Numbered from the stretch's first letter, positions 35,701-45,425 are shown. The stretch: DNA of 64,000 nucleotides from Pseudovibrio japonicus (GCF_014651595.1 NZ_BMXE01000004.1:186001-250000), one strand, 5' to 3'. Translations and numbers: made by a program. The notes: generated by a model from the letters alone, not told the origin.

Positions 35701-37992
35701 ATGGGCGTTCACCAAAATATCGAAAAGGCCGCTGCCGCTACTCTCCCATTCCTGGCAGAAGACGGACCCAAGGCTTATGCAGGCTTCAAAAAGGGTGACT
35801 GGAACAAAGAAATTGACGTGCGCAATTTCATCCAGCTTAACTACACTCCTTACGAAGGTGCGGACGACTTCCTTGCAGGCCCAACAGCTGCAACCACCAA
35901 ACTCTGGGACGCCGTTCTTGAGTTGATGAAAGAAGAAAACAAAAAAGGTGTTCTGGATGCAGACACTGAAGTTGTTTCTTCAATTGTTTCTCACGCTCCA
36001 GGCTACATCAACAAAGACCTCGAAAAGATCGTTGGTCTGCAAACCGATGCTCCTTTGAAGCGCGCATTGATGCCTTATGGCGGCCTGAAAATGGCAGTCG
36101 CAGCTTTGGAAAGCAACGGTTACAAGATCTCTGAAAAAACCGCTGAGATCTTCCAGAAGCACCGCAAGACCCACAACGATGGCGTCTTCGACATTTACAC
36201 CCCGGAAATCCGCCGCGCTCGTTCTGCTGGCATCGTAACCGGCCTTCCTGATGCATACGGCCGTGGCCGCATCATCGGCGACTACCGCCGCGTTGCGCTG
36301 TACGGCATCGACAAGCTGATGGAAGACAAGAAGGCACAACACGCCTCTCTCGACGGCAATGTCCTGAGTGAAGAAACACTGCGCCTTCGTGAAGAGATCT
36401 CCGAACAGTACCGTTCCCTTGCTGAGCTGAAGGAAATGGGCGCTGCACACGGCTTCGACATTGGTCGCCCTGCAGAAAACGCTCAGGAAGCAATCCAGTG
36501 GCTCTACCTTGGCTACCTTGCAGCGATCAAGGAACAAAACGGTGCAGCCATGTCTCTGGGCCGCACAACCACCTTCCTCGACATCTACATCCAGCGTGAT
36601 CTGGACAACGGTATCATCACGGAAGCTGAAGCTCAGGAACTAATGGACCACTTCGTCATGAAGCTCCGCATGGTCCGCTTCATGCGCACGCCAGACTACA
36701 ATGCGCTGTTCTCTGGCGATCCGGTATGGGTCACAGAATCCATCGGCGGCATGGGCATTGATGGCCGTACACTGGTCACCAAAAGCTCCTTCCGCGTTCT
36801 CCAGACCCTGATCAACCTCGGCCCTGCACCAGAGCCAAACCTGACCGTTCTGTGGTCTGAGCACATGCCTAAGGGCTTCAAGGACTACTGCTCTAAGGTT
36901 TCCATCGAAACCTCTTCCGTGCAGTACGAAAACGATGACCTGATGCGTCGTTACTGGGGTGATGACTACGGTATCGCCTGCTGCGTATCCGCAATGCGCA
37001 TTGGTAAGCAAATGCAGTTCTTCGGCGCCCGTGCCAACCTTGCAAAAGCTATGCTTTATGCAATCAACGGCGGCATCGATGAAAAGACCGGCAAACAGGT
37101 CGGCCCTCAAGCCCGTCCAATCACAGGCGACGTGCTGGAATGGGATGAGCTGGAACCACTTTACGACCAGATGCTCGACTGGATTGCAAAGGTCTACGTT
37201 CAGGCGCTGAACTGCATCCACTTCAGCCACGACAAGTACAACTACGAGCGCGTCGAAATGGCGTTGCATGACCGTGACATCCTGCGCACCATGGCTTGTG
37301 GTATTGCTGGTCTGTCCGTTGTTGCCGACAGTATCTCCGCGATCAAAAACACGAAGGTCAAGATCGTCCGCAACGACGAAGGTCTTGCCGTTGATTACGA
37401 AGTAGAAGGCGACTTCCCATGCTTCGGTAACAACGACGACAGCGTTGACGTGATTGCAGAAGACATCATGAAGAAATTCATGGACAAGATCCGCAATCAG
37501 CCAATGTACCGCAATGCGACACCAACACAGTCCGTTCTGACCATCACATCCAACGTTGTGTACGGCAAGAAGACTGGCTCTACTCCTGACGGACGTAAAG
37601 CAGGTGAACCATTCGCACCCGGTGCAAACCCAATGCATGGCCGTGACAAGAAGGGCGCATTGGCTTCCATGAAGTCTCTTTGCAAACTTCCTTACGAAGA
37701 CAGCCAGGATGGTATCTCCTACACCTTCTCCATCATCCCGGGCGCACTGGGTAAGGACGAAGCGGAACGGATTAACAACCTGTCCAACCTGCTCGATGGT
37801 TACATGCATGACATGGGTCACCACATCAACGTGAACGTGTTCGACCGCAAGACCCTGGAAGACGCAATGGAACACCCTGAACTGTACCCACAGCTCACCG
37901 TTCGTGTCTCCGGCTACGCAGTGAACTTCGTCAAGCTGACCCGTGAACAGCAGATGGATGTCATCAACCGAACATTCCACGGTCAGCGGTAA
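35701..37992 (+). CDS. pflB: Formate C-acetyltransferase (pyruvate formate-lyase)
   Basis: Glycyl-radical enzyme that cleaves pyruvate to formate and acetyl-CoA in fermentation. The ATG at 35701 has AAGGA at good spacing and gives 763 residues, the usual length; two upstream ATGs at 35683 and 35686 would add only six. The adjacent active-site cysteines are in [15 protein letters not shown] and the C-terminal glycyl-radical loop is [14 protein letters not shown] run of the same strong codons suggests high expression. Its activase pflA follows after 265 bp. The upstream FNR-type box indicates anaerobic induction. Confidence 0.97.
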   Translation: MGVHQNIEKAAAATLPFLAEDGPKAYAGFKKGDWNKEIDVRNFIQLNYTPYEGADDFLAGPTAATTKLWDAVLELMKEENKKGVLDADTEVVSSIVSHAPGYINKDLEKIVGLQTDAPLKRALMPYGGLKMAVAALESNGYKISEKTAEIFQKHRKTHNDGVFDIYTPEIRRARSAGIVTGLPDAYGRGRIIGDYRRVALYGIDKLMEDKKAQHASLDGNVLSEETLRLREEISEQYRSLAELKEMGAAHGFDIGRPAENAQEAIQWLYLGYLAAIKEQNGAAMSLGRTTTFLDIYIQRDLDNGIITEAEAQELMDHFVMKLRMVRFMRTPDYNALFSGDPVWVTESIGGMGIDGRTLVTKSSFRVLQTLINLGPAPEPNLTVLWSEHMPKGFKDYCSKVSIETSSVQYENDDLMRRYWGDDYGIACCVSAMRIGKQMQFFGARANLAKAMLYAINGGIDEKTGKQVGPQARPITGDVLEWDELEPLYDQMLDWIAKVYVQALNCIHFSHDKYNYERVEMALHDRDILRTMACGIAGLSVVADSISAIKNTKVKIVRNDEGLAVDYEVEGDFPCFGNNDDSVDVIAEDIMKKFMDKIRNQPMYRNATPTQSVLTITSNVVYGKKTGSTPDGRKAGEPFAPGANPMHGRDKKGALASMKSLCKLPYEDSQDGISYTFSIIPGALGKDEAERINNLSNLLDGYMHDMGHHINVNVFDRKTLEDAMEHPELYPQLTVRVSGYAVNFVKLTREQQMDVINRTFHGQR

Positions 37993-38041
37993 CACGCTTT
38001 GGCTAACGGTCAACGCTACATGCGGTGACCAACCAGACCTC

Positions 38042-38078
38042 CAGACAAGGCGCAGGGTTCTCTCCTGCGCCTTGTCTG
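38042..38078 (+). terminator. 15-bp hairpin between pflB and pflA
   Basis: CAGACAAGGCGCAGG-GTTCTCT-CCTGCGCCTTGTCTG, perfectly paired over 15 bp. The following sequence TTGCGAC is T-poor. It may lower read-through to pflA or protect the pflB 3' end, giving unequal amounts of enzyme and activase. Confidence 0.7.
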
Positions 38079-38257
38079 TTGCGACATATGTGTCATTGAC
38101 GTGCGACAGGACCGCACATCCCTCAAAAATGAATGGCTGAGTTGCAATGTTTTCTCTTTAAAAACAACACCAAATACCTTAGTTTTAAAGTAATTTAGAA
38201 AAGCGAAAACTTCCCAAAGGAAGAGCCGCTCAAAAGCGACAACAAAGGACCCCAGCC

Positions 38258-38992
38258 ATGCAAGACACCATGGGCTATGTTCACTCAGTAGAAACAGGCG
38301 GAACCGTTGATGGTCCGGGTCTGCGCTACATTGTGTTCACCTCTGGCTGTCCGCTGCGCTGCCTGTATTGCCATAACCCGGACACTCTAAAGCTGAAAGC
38401 TGGTAACCAGTCTTCTGCCTACGAGCTCCTGAAGGATATCTCCACCTACCGCACCTACTTCGAGACCGGCGGCGGCGGCCTGACCGTCAGCGGCGGTGAA
38501 CCAATGGCGCAAAAAGAGTTCCTCAAGACGTTGCTATGGGGCTGCAACCAGATGGGCGTTCACACCACCGTAGACACCTCTGGCTATCTCCATGCCAACC
38601 TGGATGACGAAACCATCGATATGGCAGACCTATATCTGCTCGACATCAAGTCCTGGGTGCCGGAAACTTACAAGAAGGTCACTGGCGTCGAAATCGGCCC
38701 GACCCTTGAGTTTGCAAAGCGTCTGGAGAAAATGGAAAAAGACGTCTGGATCCGCTTCGTCCTCGTCCCGGGTCTCACAGACGCCCCGGAAAACGTCGAA
38801 GGCGTTGCGAAGTTCGTTTCCCAGCTCGGCAACGTAAAACGCGTTGATGTACTGCCCTTCCACAAAATGGGCGAACACAAATGGCAGTCCATGGGCAAAT
38901 CCTATCAGCTCAAAGACACCCGCGAACCAACAGCAGAAGAAACCGAAGCTGCTAAAGACACCTTCCGCAAGTACGGTCTCGACGTTCACTAA
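38258..38992 (+). CDS. pflA: Pyruvate formate-lyase-activating enzyme (radical SAM)
   Basis: A 244-residue radical SAM activase that installs the glycyl radical on PflB. The cluster motif CxxxCxxC is in TSGCPLRCLYCHNPDT, with the SAM-binding GGGLTVSGGEPMAQ block and later HTTVDTSGYLH. It begins with MGYVHSVETGGTVDGPGLRY as in known PflA proteins. It may have its own promoter in the 180 bp after the hairpin. It ends 9 bp from a convergent orphan gene. Confidence 0.96.
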   Translation: MQDTMGYVHSVETGGTVDGPGLRYIVFTSGCPLRCLYCHNPDTLKLKAGNQSSAYELLKDISTYRTYFETGGGGLTVSGGEPMAQKEFLKTLLWGCNQMGVHTTVDTSGYLHANLDDETIDMADLYLLDIKSWVPETYKKVTGVEIGPTLEFAKRLEKMEKDVWIRFVLVPGLTDAPENVEGVAKFVSQLGNVKRVDVLPFHKMGEHKWQSMGKSYQLKDTREPTAEETEAAKDTFRKYGLDVH

Positions 38993-39001
38993 GAATGGTG
39001 T

Positions 39002-39334
39002 TCAGGCAAGCTCCTGATCTCGACACAGGCGATCAAAAAGCGCGATAACCATATCAATTGCTTGAGTTAGGTCCTCTTCCCGCAGCCCTCCAACGTCATA
39101 TGCAAAGCTCCTGAACTCCCAAAAGTCTGCCCGGATATCCTCCGGTAAATCACACTCAGGGCGGATGTTTTGAATATGAAAAGCTATTGCATCACGAAGA
39201 CGCTGATCACGCGCGCCATCGCCACAAAGCACGCGGATTGCTTGATACAGACACTCACTTGCATAGCTGTAATCCACCCCAAGCTCCCCCTGATACGAAA
39301 CTTGCCTTCCAAGAAGATAGCATACAAGCCCCAT
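39002..39334 (-). CDS. Hypothetical protein
   Basis: A 110-residue protein from the ATG at 39334; a GTG at 39346 would add four residues. It is acidic, helical-looking (ASECLYQAIRVLCGDGARDQ … TQAIDMVIALFDRLC), with no signal peptide or known motif. It is convergent with pflA. No function can be assigned. Confidence 0.6.
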   Translation of the reverse strand: MGLVCYLLGRQVSYQGELGVDYSYASECLYQAIRVLCGDGARDQRLRDAIAFHIQNIRPECDLPEDIRADFWEFRSFAYDVGGLREEDLTQAIDMVIALFDRLCRDQELA

Positions 39335-39460
39335 TGATATATCCACACGAAATATAGATGCCTTAAATAAGTCTGTCGATTACATGAGTTCTCCTGAATT
39401 TTAATAAAAAGCTGCCACAATACTTTTCCAGACTAATCCTCGAAAACACGGGGGTTTTTC

Positions 39461-39790
39461 ATGATACTACAAACAGTAGCTGGCGGTTTGATCTTATTCG
39501 CAGCCAGCATATCAACTGCGGATGCGGGCTATAATCAAAGCAGAGCGGAGAAATTCGCGTATAAGCAACAAGACCGTATCACCTGCTATTATCTCTACGG
39601 TCTATCCAATCAGAGCGGTAAACAAGATGTGCTCAGAGGACTGATCACAGCCTCAGCCTACGCCAAAGGCATGAACAAGCAGGAAGCAATCTACGCAATC
39701 GCCTATGGTTCCGGCAGGATCGCAGCAACTCTGGCTGAAGACCCGGACCGCCGTGACGAACTTATATCAGAATACAGCAAAGACTGCTGA
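39461..39790 (+). CDS. Small secreted hypothetical protein
   Basis: A 109-residue protein whose N-terminus MILQTVAGGLILFAASISTADA is a clear signal peptide. The mature part is about 87 residues with two cysteines (C45 in ITCYYLYG and a C-terminal DC), possibly a disulphide. It has a GGGGG stretch as RBS and its own terminator. The family is unrecognised. Confidence 0.7.
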   Translation: MILQTVAGGLILFAASISTADAGYNQSRAEKFAYKQQDRITCYYLYGLSNQSGKQDVLRGLITASAYAKGMNKQEAIYAIAYGSGRIAATLAEDPDRRDELISEYSKDC

Positions 39791-39795
39791 AGCGA

Positions 39796-39826
39796 AAAGG
39801 CTGCTATCCCGTCGATAGCAGCCTTT
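39796..39826 (+). terminator. Terminator of the secreted protein gene
   Basis: Perfect 13-bp stem AAAGGCTGCTATC / GATAGCAGCCTTT with a 5-base loop. It also lies downstream of the convergent BKACE operon. Confidence 0.75.
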
Positions 39827-39853
39827 CCTCATTCTCCTTGAAGAATGACCGGC

Positions 39854-40690
39854 CTATTGCGGCTTTCCAAGTACTTTCAGCACCTCATCTCTGGAAACAG
39901 CGCCCTCATATCCCATTTCGCTGCGAATATGAGCGACCACCTCAATGCGCTCCGCATTGTCTCGTGCAAGCTTGCCAGAGCCATGCCACAGGCTGTTCTC
40001 AAACCCAATCCGGGCATGCCCGCCATGGCCGAAGGCCAGTGCACCACACGCCGTCTCAGCACGCCCGAAAGCGCAGAGCATGAACGGATTGTCCTGAGCA
40101 ATATGTGAAGCTTCATCGCGGGCGGCAAGGAAACCGAGAAGATCACGCGGATCACTCTCCTGATCCTTGGCATAACGGCCGAGCACATAAAGCTGGCTAC
40201 CATAGCCGGCAGGCACAACGCCCTCATCCATCAGCAGATCAAGCCTGGCCACATCTTCCGGCGCATACAAGATATGCTGAACCGCACGGCCCGCTTCCTT
40301 AGCTTCATGATAGAACCGGCGTGCCAGATCTATATCACCGCCATCAGGCGCCATCTCGCGCAGGGCAACCGAAACTGCCTCTGGTTCAACCGCAGCGACA
40401 ACATCATACTGTTCCCGCGCGCTGTAAACGCCAACAGCTTCTGTGGTGATTTGAACCGCCAGATCAGGACACATGGCGCTCACTTCAAGAATGAGTTCCT
40501 TGTAAAGCACTGCGTCCAGAACATGTTTCCCCTCAGCGTCGCGAACGTGTGCATGGAGAGCATCCGCGCCCTCCGCTTCCACGCTCACCGCACAGGACAC
40601 CACCTCCTCAATCGTCACAGGCAACTGAGAGTGGTCCGCTTTGCCACGCCGTGCACCATTGGGCGCACTCATGATGAGCCGTTTGGTCAT
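39854..40690 (-). CDS. BKACE family protein (3-keto-5-aminohexanoate cleavage enzyme-like)
   Basis: A 278-residue beta-keto acid cleavage enzyme (formerly DUF849). Family blocks: APNGARRGKADHSQLPVTIE, the zinc-binding HAHVRDAEGKH, and C-terminal HARIGFENSLWHGSG. BKACEs condense a beta-keto acid with acetyl-CoA to give acetoacetate and a CoA ester; the beta-keto substrate cannot be read from sequence. The start overlaps the stop of the upstream class III aminotransferase by 4 bp, so the transaminase probably makes the keto-acid substrate. Confidence 0.9.
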   Translation of the reverse strand: MTKRLIMSAPNGARRGKADHSQLPVTIEEVVSCAVSVEAEGADALHAHVRDAEGKHVLDAVLYKELILEVSAMCPDLAVQITTEAVGVYSAREQYDVVAAVEPEAVSVALREMAPDGGDIDLARRFYHEAKEAGRAVQHILYAPEDVARLDLLMDEGVVPAGYGSQLYVLGRYAKDQESDPRDLLGFLAARDEASHIAQDNPFMLCAFGRAETACGALAFGHGGHARIGFENSLWHGSGKLARDNAERIEVVAHIRSEMGYEGAVSRDEVLKVLGKPQ

Positions 40691-42030
40691 GACGTCAAAA
40701 CCCCTGCCTGCCTAAGGCTTTCGTTGATCGCATAGCTGAGCTTTTCAACAATCTCCGCAACATGGCTGTCATCAATGATGAAGGGAGGTGCAAGCAAAAC
40801 ATGGTCACCGCGCTTGCCATCAATGGTACCGCCCATCGGATAGCAGATCAGACCTGCCTCTTTAGCAAGAGACTTGATCTTCGCATTAATCTTTAAAGCC
40901 GGATCCAAAGGTTCCTTGGTCTCCCGATCCTGCACCAACTCCAGACCGCGAAACAGACCGCGCCCACGAATATCACCCACATTCGGATGCTGACCAAGCG
41001 CCTGCTCCAAAGCCGCCTGAAGCTTCTCGCCCATAGCACGCACATGTTCCATACGGCCCGGCTCGGTAATCTGGTCCACAACCGCACTACCAGCAGCTGC
41101 AGCCGCCGGGTGCCCCATATAAGTGTGGCCGTGCTGGAAGAAACCTGAGCCCTGTGCAATCACGCTATAGATAGCCTCAGAACACAGCATCGCACCGAGC
41201 GGCTGATAACCAGCGCCAAGACCTTTTGCGATGGTAATGATGTCAGGAGCCACACCATCCTCATGGCACGCAAAAACGTGACCGGTCCGGCCCATACCGC
41301 ACATCACTTCATCAAACACCAGCAGCACACCGTACTTGTCACAGATCTCACGGATCCGTTTCAAATACCCCGGCACCGCCGGAACCACACCCATGGTCGC
41401 CCCCACAACAGGCTCGGCGAAGAATGCTGCCACCTTCTCCGGACCCACGCGAAGGATTTCATCTTCCAGTAGGTTAGCAGCACGAAGCCCATACTCTTCC
41501 AGCGTTTCATCATCACGCTGATGACGATAGGCATAACACGGATCAATGTGAGACATTTCGATCAGCAGCGGGCCAAACATCTCGCGGCGCCATTTGTTGC
41601 CGCCAGCAGAAAGCGCTCCCAGAGTGTTGCCGTGATAACTCTGCCAGCGCGCAATCACGTGCGTACGCTCACTCTCACCTTTTTCGACATAGTACTGACG
41701 CGCCAGTTTGATGGCAGACTCAACAGCCTCAGAACCACCGGAAACCAGATAAACGCGATTAATACCTTCAGGGGCCTGTGCAATCAGTTTGTCTGCAAGC
41801 ACTTCAGCCGCATCACTGGTGAAGAAGCCAGTGTGGGCAAAGGCAACTTTATCCAGCTGGTCTTTAATGGCTTGGATCACTTTCTCATTGGAATGCCCAA
41901 GACAGGAGACAGCTGCGCCTCCACTGGCATCAAGGTATCGCTTACCTGTTTCATCAATGAGGTAACACCCATCGCCCTTGACCGCTTTTGGAAGGGAGAT
42001 ACGAGTATTTCTAGGAAAGATGTGGCTCAT
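40687..42030 (-). CDS. Class III aminotransferase coupled to BKACE
   Basis: A 447-residue PLP enzyme from the ATG at 42030, which has GGAGG upstream. It shows VSGGSEAVESAIKLARQY, RWQSYHGNTLGALSAGG, FDEVMCGMGRTGHVFA and the PLP lysine in IITIAKGLGAGYQPLGAML. It belongs to the same superfamily as GABA, beta-alanine and omega transaminases. The 4-bp overlap with the BKACE gene argues for a two-step pathway on one amino acid, perhaps a beta- or omega-amino acid. Confidence 0.9.
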   Translation of the reverse strand: MSHIFPRNTRISLPKAVKGDGCYLIDETGKRYLDASGGAAVSCLGHSNEKVIQAIKDQLDKVAFAHTGFFTSDAAEVLADKLIAQAPEGINRVYLVSGGSEAVESAIKLARQYYVEKGESERTHVIARWQSYHGNTLGALSAGGNKWRREMFGPLLIEMSHIDPCYAYRHQRDDETLEEYGLRAANLLEDEILRVGPEKVAAFFAEPVVGATMGVVPAVPGYLKRIREICDKYGVLLVFDEVMCGMGRTGHVFACHEDGVAPDIITIAKGLGAGYQPLGAMLCSEAIYSVIAQGSGFFQHGHTYMGHPAAAAAGSAVVDQITEPGRMEHVRAMGEKLQAALEQALGQHPNVGDIRGRGLFRGLELVQDRETKEPLDPALKINAKIKSLAKEAGLICYPMGGTIDGKRGDHVLLAPPFIIDDSHVAEIVEKLSYAINESLRQAGVLTS

Positions 42031-42327
42031 TTTACAGCCTCCGGGCTGTAGCTTTTTGATTGATTGACCATGTGCGCACACGGAAAACTACCTGTGACAA
42101 TTTGCACAAGCACCACTTTGCCTGAGCCAACCAAGTTGTCCATAAAAATCTATGAAATATCTCCAGATTGTAAGCGAATGCTCTGGCTCGAAACTGAGTT
42201 ACGACACGATCCGATAATATCCGGTAATAAAATTAGGCAGGGTCTTACCGACGCCCGTAAATCCGCGCCACCTGACGCAATCGTCAGACAGCAAACAAGA
42301 AACACCACCGGCAAACTACATCGAAGT
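42031..42327. other. Intergenic region between MATE gene end and aminotransferase start
   Basis: 297 bp without a gene. It should hold the promoter of the aminotransferase–BKACE operon. A short imperfect repeat (GATCCGATAATATCCGG) is at about 42209–42225. No firm motif was seen. Confidence 0.3.
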
Positions 42328-43704
42328 CTAGGCCGCCTCGGAGGGGGAGCGTTGGCTCTGCTGCACTATCCAGTGCGGCCTTTTCTGCATGAACATCCAA
42401 AGTGTCATCACCAGCGTCAGTGCCTCAGCCACTGGCAGCGCATAAAACACGCTCATCGGGCCAATCACAAACCACAAGCTCACAATCAGCACCAGCGGCA
42501 TTACCAGCGAGCGGGACACTGCAATCAACGCAGACTGGGCCGCGCAGTGCATACCGGTAAAATATCCAGAAAAGGCTATGTTCACGCCATTAAACAGGAA
42601 GACAGGCCAGATCACACCGATAATCGCAACGGTCAGATCAATCGTCGTCTGATCAGCATCGCCAACAAAGGCACTGGCCAGCATCAGAGGCTGGAAGATC
42701 AAGAGAGACGCCAGCAGCAAACCCACTACAAAGTTCGTGCCAACCCCGAGCAATAGGAACTGGTAGATCCGCGTTGGTTTGCGGGCACCGAAGTTCACAC
42801 TCACCAACGGACCAAGCGCTTCGCCCACACCGTAAAACACCATGATCCCGGTAAAGAATAGGTAGTTCACAATAGTGAAGGCCGCCACGCCCTGTGCACC
42901 CATCTCGGTAATCAGGATCCAGTTGAACAGGAAGACCACAATACCGCCGGAACTCTCGTTGATGAACTCTGAAAGCCCGTTGTAAGCCGCTGTAAACATC
43001 ACTCGCCACGACCCGAAGGGCCGCAGGAACCGCAACTTGGCATCCTTGTTGGCAAAATGCAGAAGAAGAAACAGCATGCCAGCCTGACTGGCGAGTCCGG
43101 TCGCCAGTGCAGCACCCCAGACGCCCCAACCCAGATAGCCAATCATCAAGGCATCAAGCACAATGTTGACCACGGTGATCAGCATCATGCCCACAAGAGA
43201 AAAGTTAGGCCGCCCATCAACGCGCACGAAATGATTCAAGGCCGCAGCAATGCTCAACCCCGGAAAGAACCAGGCAACGACGAAGATGTAGGTCTCCACC
43301 AGCTCGGCAGTTTCGGCATTGGCGCCAAGCAAGCGGGCGGCAGTTGGCGTAAAAACCAGCAGTAAGAACGAAAAGACCAGGGAAAAAAACACAACGCTGA
43401 CCAGCGCCTTCATGAAGATGTTGGAGGCATCCCTCTCCCGCTGCTCGCCAATGAACTTGCCTGCCATCACAGCAGCGCCAACAGTCAGCATCACCACTAC
43501 GCCAAAATACAGCGCAAACATTGGCGCAACCAGACTGATCGCCGCCAATGCAGTGGAACCAACAAAATTTCCAACGAAGATACCGTCAACAATGCTGGCA
43601 GAGGCAATGGAGAACATGCCAACCACAGCCGGAACGGCAAACCGGAAAAACTCCTTCCCCGGATGCCCCGTTGTCATCTTTTCTTCTGCCAATGCCACGG
43701 ACAT
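42328..43704 (-). CDS. MATE family efflux transporter
   Basis: A 458-residue Na+/H+-coupled multidrug antiporter-like protein with twelve predicted membrane segments in two matching halves. The N-half has FFRFAVPAVVGMFSIASASIVDGIF and the C-half GVIWPVFLFNGVNIAFSGYF. The ATG at 43704 with AAGGTG as RBS is preferred to the earlier codons at 43746–43731. Divergent from a TetR-type gene, the usual arrangement of a regulated efflux pump. Confidence 0.9.
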   Translation of the reverse strand: MSVALAEEKMTTGHPGKEFFRFAVPAVVGMFSIASASIVDGIFVGNFVGSTALAAISLVAPMFALYFGVVVMLTVGAAVMAGKFIGEQRERDASNIFMKALVSVVFFSLVFSFLLLVFTPTAARLLGANAETAELVETYIFVVAWFFPGLSIAAALNHFVRVDGRPNFSLVGMMLITVVNIVLDALMIGYLGWGVWGAALATGLASQAGMLFLLLHFANKDAKLRFLRPFGSWRVMFTAAYNGLSEFINESSGGIVVFLFNWILITEMGAQGVAAFTIVNYLFFTGIMVFYGVGEALGPLVSVNFGARKPTRIYQFLLLGVGTNFVVGLLLASLLIFQPLMLASAFVGDADQTTIDLTVAIIGVIWPVFLFNGVNIAFSGYFTGMHCAAQSALIAVSRSLVMPLVLIVSLWFVIGPMSVFYALPVAEALTLVMTLWMFMQKRPHWIVQQSQRSPSEAA

Positions 43705-43769
43705 GAAATCACCTTCGTGCTCACGAGGCATCATCCTCGCATTCAATCAACACTAAAACAGAAAGCAAA

Positions 43770-43800
43770 TTGAACATTTGATCAACTTGGACATACGCTC
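43770..43800. promoter_or_regulatory. Candidate TetR-type operator between MATE and TetR genes
   Basis: The 150-bp divergent gap contains the perfect 8-mer palindrome TTGATCAA (43778–43785) within TTGAACATTTGATCAACTTG, plus CTCAATTTC nearby. An assignment as operator is by position only. Confidence 0.35.
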
Positions 43801-43854
43801 AATTTCATGCTATGTCAAGAATGACCAATTCCAAGAAAGAGTGTGGAAACATAA

Positions 43855-44478
43855 ATGGCCTATCTGGCTAAGGAAGAACGCCGCAAAGCAATCATTCTGG
43901 CAACACTGGAAGTTGCAAAGGAAAAAGGGTTCGCTGGCATCACCACCCGCGCGGTTGCCAAACAACTGGATGCTGCAACAGGCATTATCCATCATCACTT
44001 CAAGTCTCTCTCCGAGCTGAAGTGTGAGGCCTTGCGCTACCTATCCCAAAAAAATGGCGCCAACTGCATCACAATCTCAAATGACCTGCCTCCCACACAG
44101 GCTCTCCTGCGCCTCCTCAGCTTTAACGTCACGCCAGAAGAAAGATCCGAAACCAGCGTCTGGGTCAGCGCGGCAGACGAAGCCAACCGAGACCCCGAGT
44201 TTGCCCGTGTCTACGGCGAAGAGACCAACAAAAGCCACGAATGGCTGTGCAGCAACCTCAAGGAAGGCGCCAGAACCGGCGAGTATACCCTTACCCTGCC
44301 CGTTGAGTTTGCCGCGTGGAAACTTATGTCGCTGGCCTTCAATCTTTATGATGTTTCCAACCTGCCCGACACCGCCCTGACACCTGACATGGCAGTGCAA
44401 ATCCTTAAGGACGAACTGAAATCAACCCTTGGCCTTGAAAGCAAAGACCTTGCGTCGCAGCTACTTTCAAGTCATTAA
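43855..44478 (+). CDS. TetR family transcriptional regulator (BetI-like)
   Basis: A 207-residue regulator with a TetR HTH at about residues 10–55 (RKAIILATLEVAKEKGFAGI, TTRAVAKQLDAATGIIHHHF). The C-terminal ligand domain has the WVSAADEANRDPEFARVY stretch seen in BetI-like members. It is divergent from the MATE pump and likely represses it. The ligand is unknown. Confidence 0.87.
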   Translation: MAYLAKEERRKAIILATLEVAKEKGFAGITTRAVAKQLDAATGIIHHHFKSLSELKCEALRYLSQKNGANCITISNDLPPTQALLRLLSFNVTPEERSETSVWVSAADEANRDPEFARVYGEETNKSHEWLCSNLKEGARTGEYTLTLPVEFAAWKLMSLAFNLYDVSNLPDTALTPDMAVQILKDELKSTLGLESKDLASQLLSSH

Positions 44479-44516
44479 GGTGAGACCCGATCGACACGCA
44501 ACTTCAGAGAGCTTTC

Positions 44517-44960
44517 ATGAAGAAGATCCTCATCCTCAACGGACCGAACCTGAACCTGCTTGGAATGCGCCAGCCGGAAGTTTACGGCGCCACCACATTG
44601 GCGGAGATCGAGGATCAGTGCCGCGCCCACGCAAAACAGCTGGGCGTAGACATTGAGTGCAAGCAGTCCAATCACGAAGGCGAGCTGATCGACTGGATCC
44701 ACGATACCCGCCAGTCCCACACTGCAATCGTGCTCAACGCAGGCGCCTTCACCCACACCTCCGTCGCTATTATGGACGCAATCGCCAGCGTTGAGCGCCC
44801 GGTGATTGAACTCCACCTCTCCAACATTCACCAGCGCGAAGAATTCCGGCACACCTCCTACATCTCCAAGGTGGCAAGAGGCATGATCTGCGGCTTAGGA
44901 GCCCACGGCTACATTCTGGCCATGGACGCAGCCCTGCGCATTCTGGAAGAAGACGACTAA
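44517..44960 (+). CDS. aroQ: 3-dehydroquinate dehydratase, type II
   Basis: A 147-residue dodecameric enzyme of the shikimate pathway. It shows NGPNLNLLGMRQPEVYG with the catalytic Tyr, the NAGAFTHTSVA block, the IELHLSNIHQREEFR block with the catalytic His, and ICGLGAHGYILAMDAAL. It is 38 bp downstream of the TetR gene, plus-strand, and convergent with arfB. Confidence 0.97.
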   Translation: MKKILILNGPNLNLLGMRQPEVYGATTLAEIEDQCRAHAKQLGVDIECKQSNHEGELIDWIHDTRQSHTAIVLNAGAFTHTSVAIMDAIASVERPVIELHLSNIHQREEFRHTSYISKVARGMICGLGAHGYILAMDAALRILEEDD

Positions 44961-44990
44961 GACCCGCAACAACGCGCGGTCCTACCTCAC

Positions 44991-45425
44991 CTAATCGTAG
45001 TTCTTGGAGCTGCGCAGCTTCTTGATGTTGCCGCGCTGCTTTTTGCCTTCCACCCGTCGGCGCTTGGAGGCGAGCGTTGGCCGTGTTGCCTTGCGGGTCT
45101 TGGGCACATAGGCAGCCTTGCGAATAAGCTCTAACAGCCGCTCCAGCGCGTCTTCTCTGTTGCGCTCCTGCATGCGGAACCGATCCGCCGTCAGCACAAT
45201 CTCGCCCTTCAGTGTCAAACGCGATCCGGCAATCTTGCGCAAACGCGCCTTCAGATCCTCCGGCAACGTCGTATTTCCATCCAGATTGAATCGCAGCTGC
45301 ACCGCAGTGGAAACTTTATTCACGTTCTGGCCACCAGGCCCCGACGCTCGGATAAAGTCTTCCCTGATGTCCCGCTCTTCAATCGAAAAGCGCTCGTTCA
45401 CCCTAATTTTTTTGCGCTCACTCAT
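44991..45425 (-). CDS. arfB: Alternative ribosome-rescue factor ArfB (peptidyl-tRNA hydrolase)
   Basis: A 144-residue codon-independent release factor that frees ribosomes stalled on non-stop mRNA. The catalytic GGQ is at residues 31–33 (ASGPGGQNVNKVST). The basic C-terminal tail (KTRKATRPTLASKRRRVEGK) enters the empty mRNA channel in E. coli ArfB (YaeJ). Two alternative starts within the first codons are possible, but all key parts are included. Confidence 0.94.
   Translation of the reverse strand: MSERKKIRVNERFSIEERDIREDFIRASGPGGQNVNKVSTAVQLRFNLDGNTTLPEDLKARLRKIAGSRLTLKGEIVLTADRFRMQERNREDALERLLELIRKAAYVPKTRKATRPTLASKRRRVEGKKQRGNIKKLRSSKNYD

Noticed and set aside
36640-38013. 457-codon minus-strand frame opposite pflB
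   Set aside because: Antisense to a highly conserved enzyme and composed of Val/His/Cys-rich residues typical of a mirror frame.
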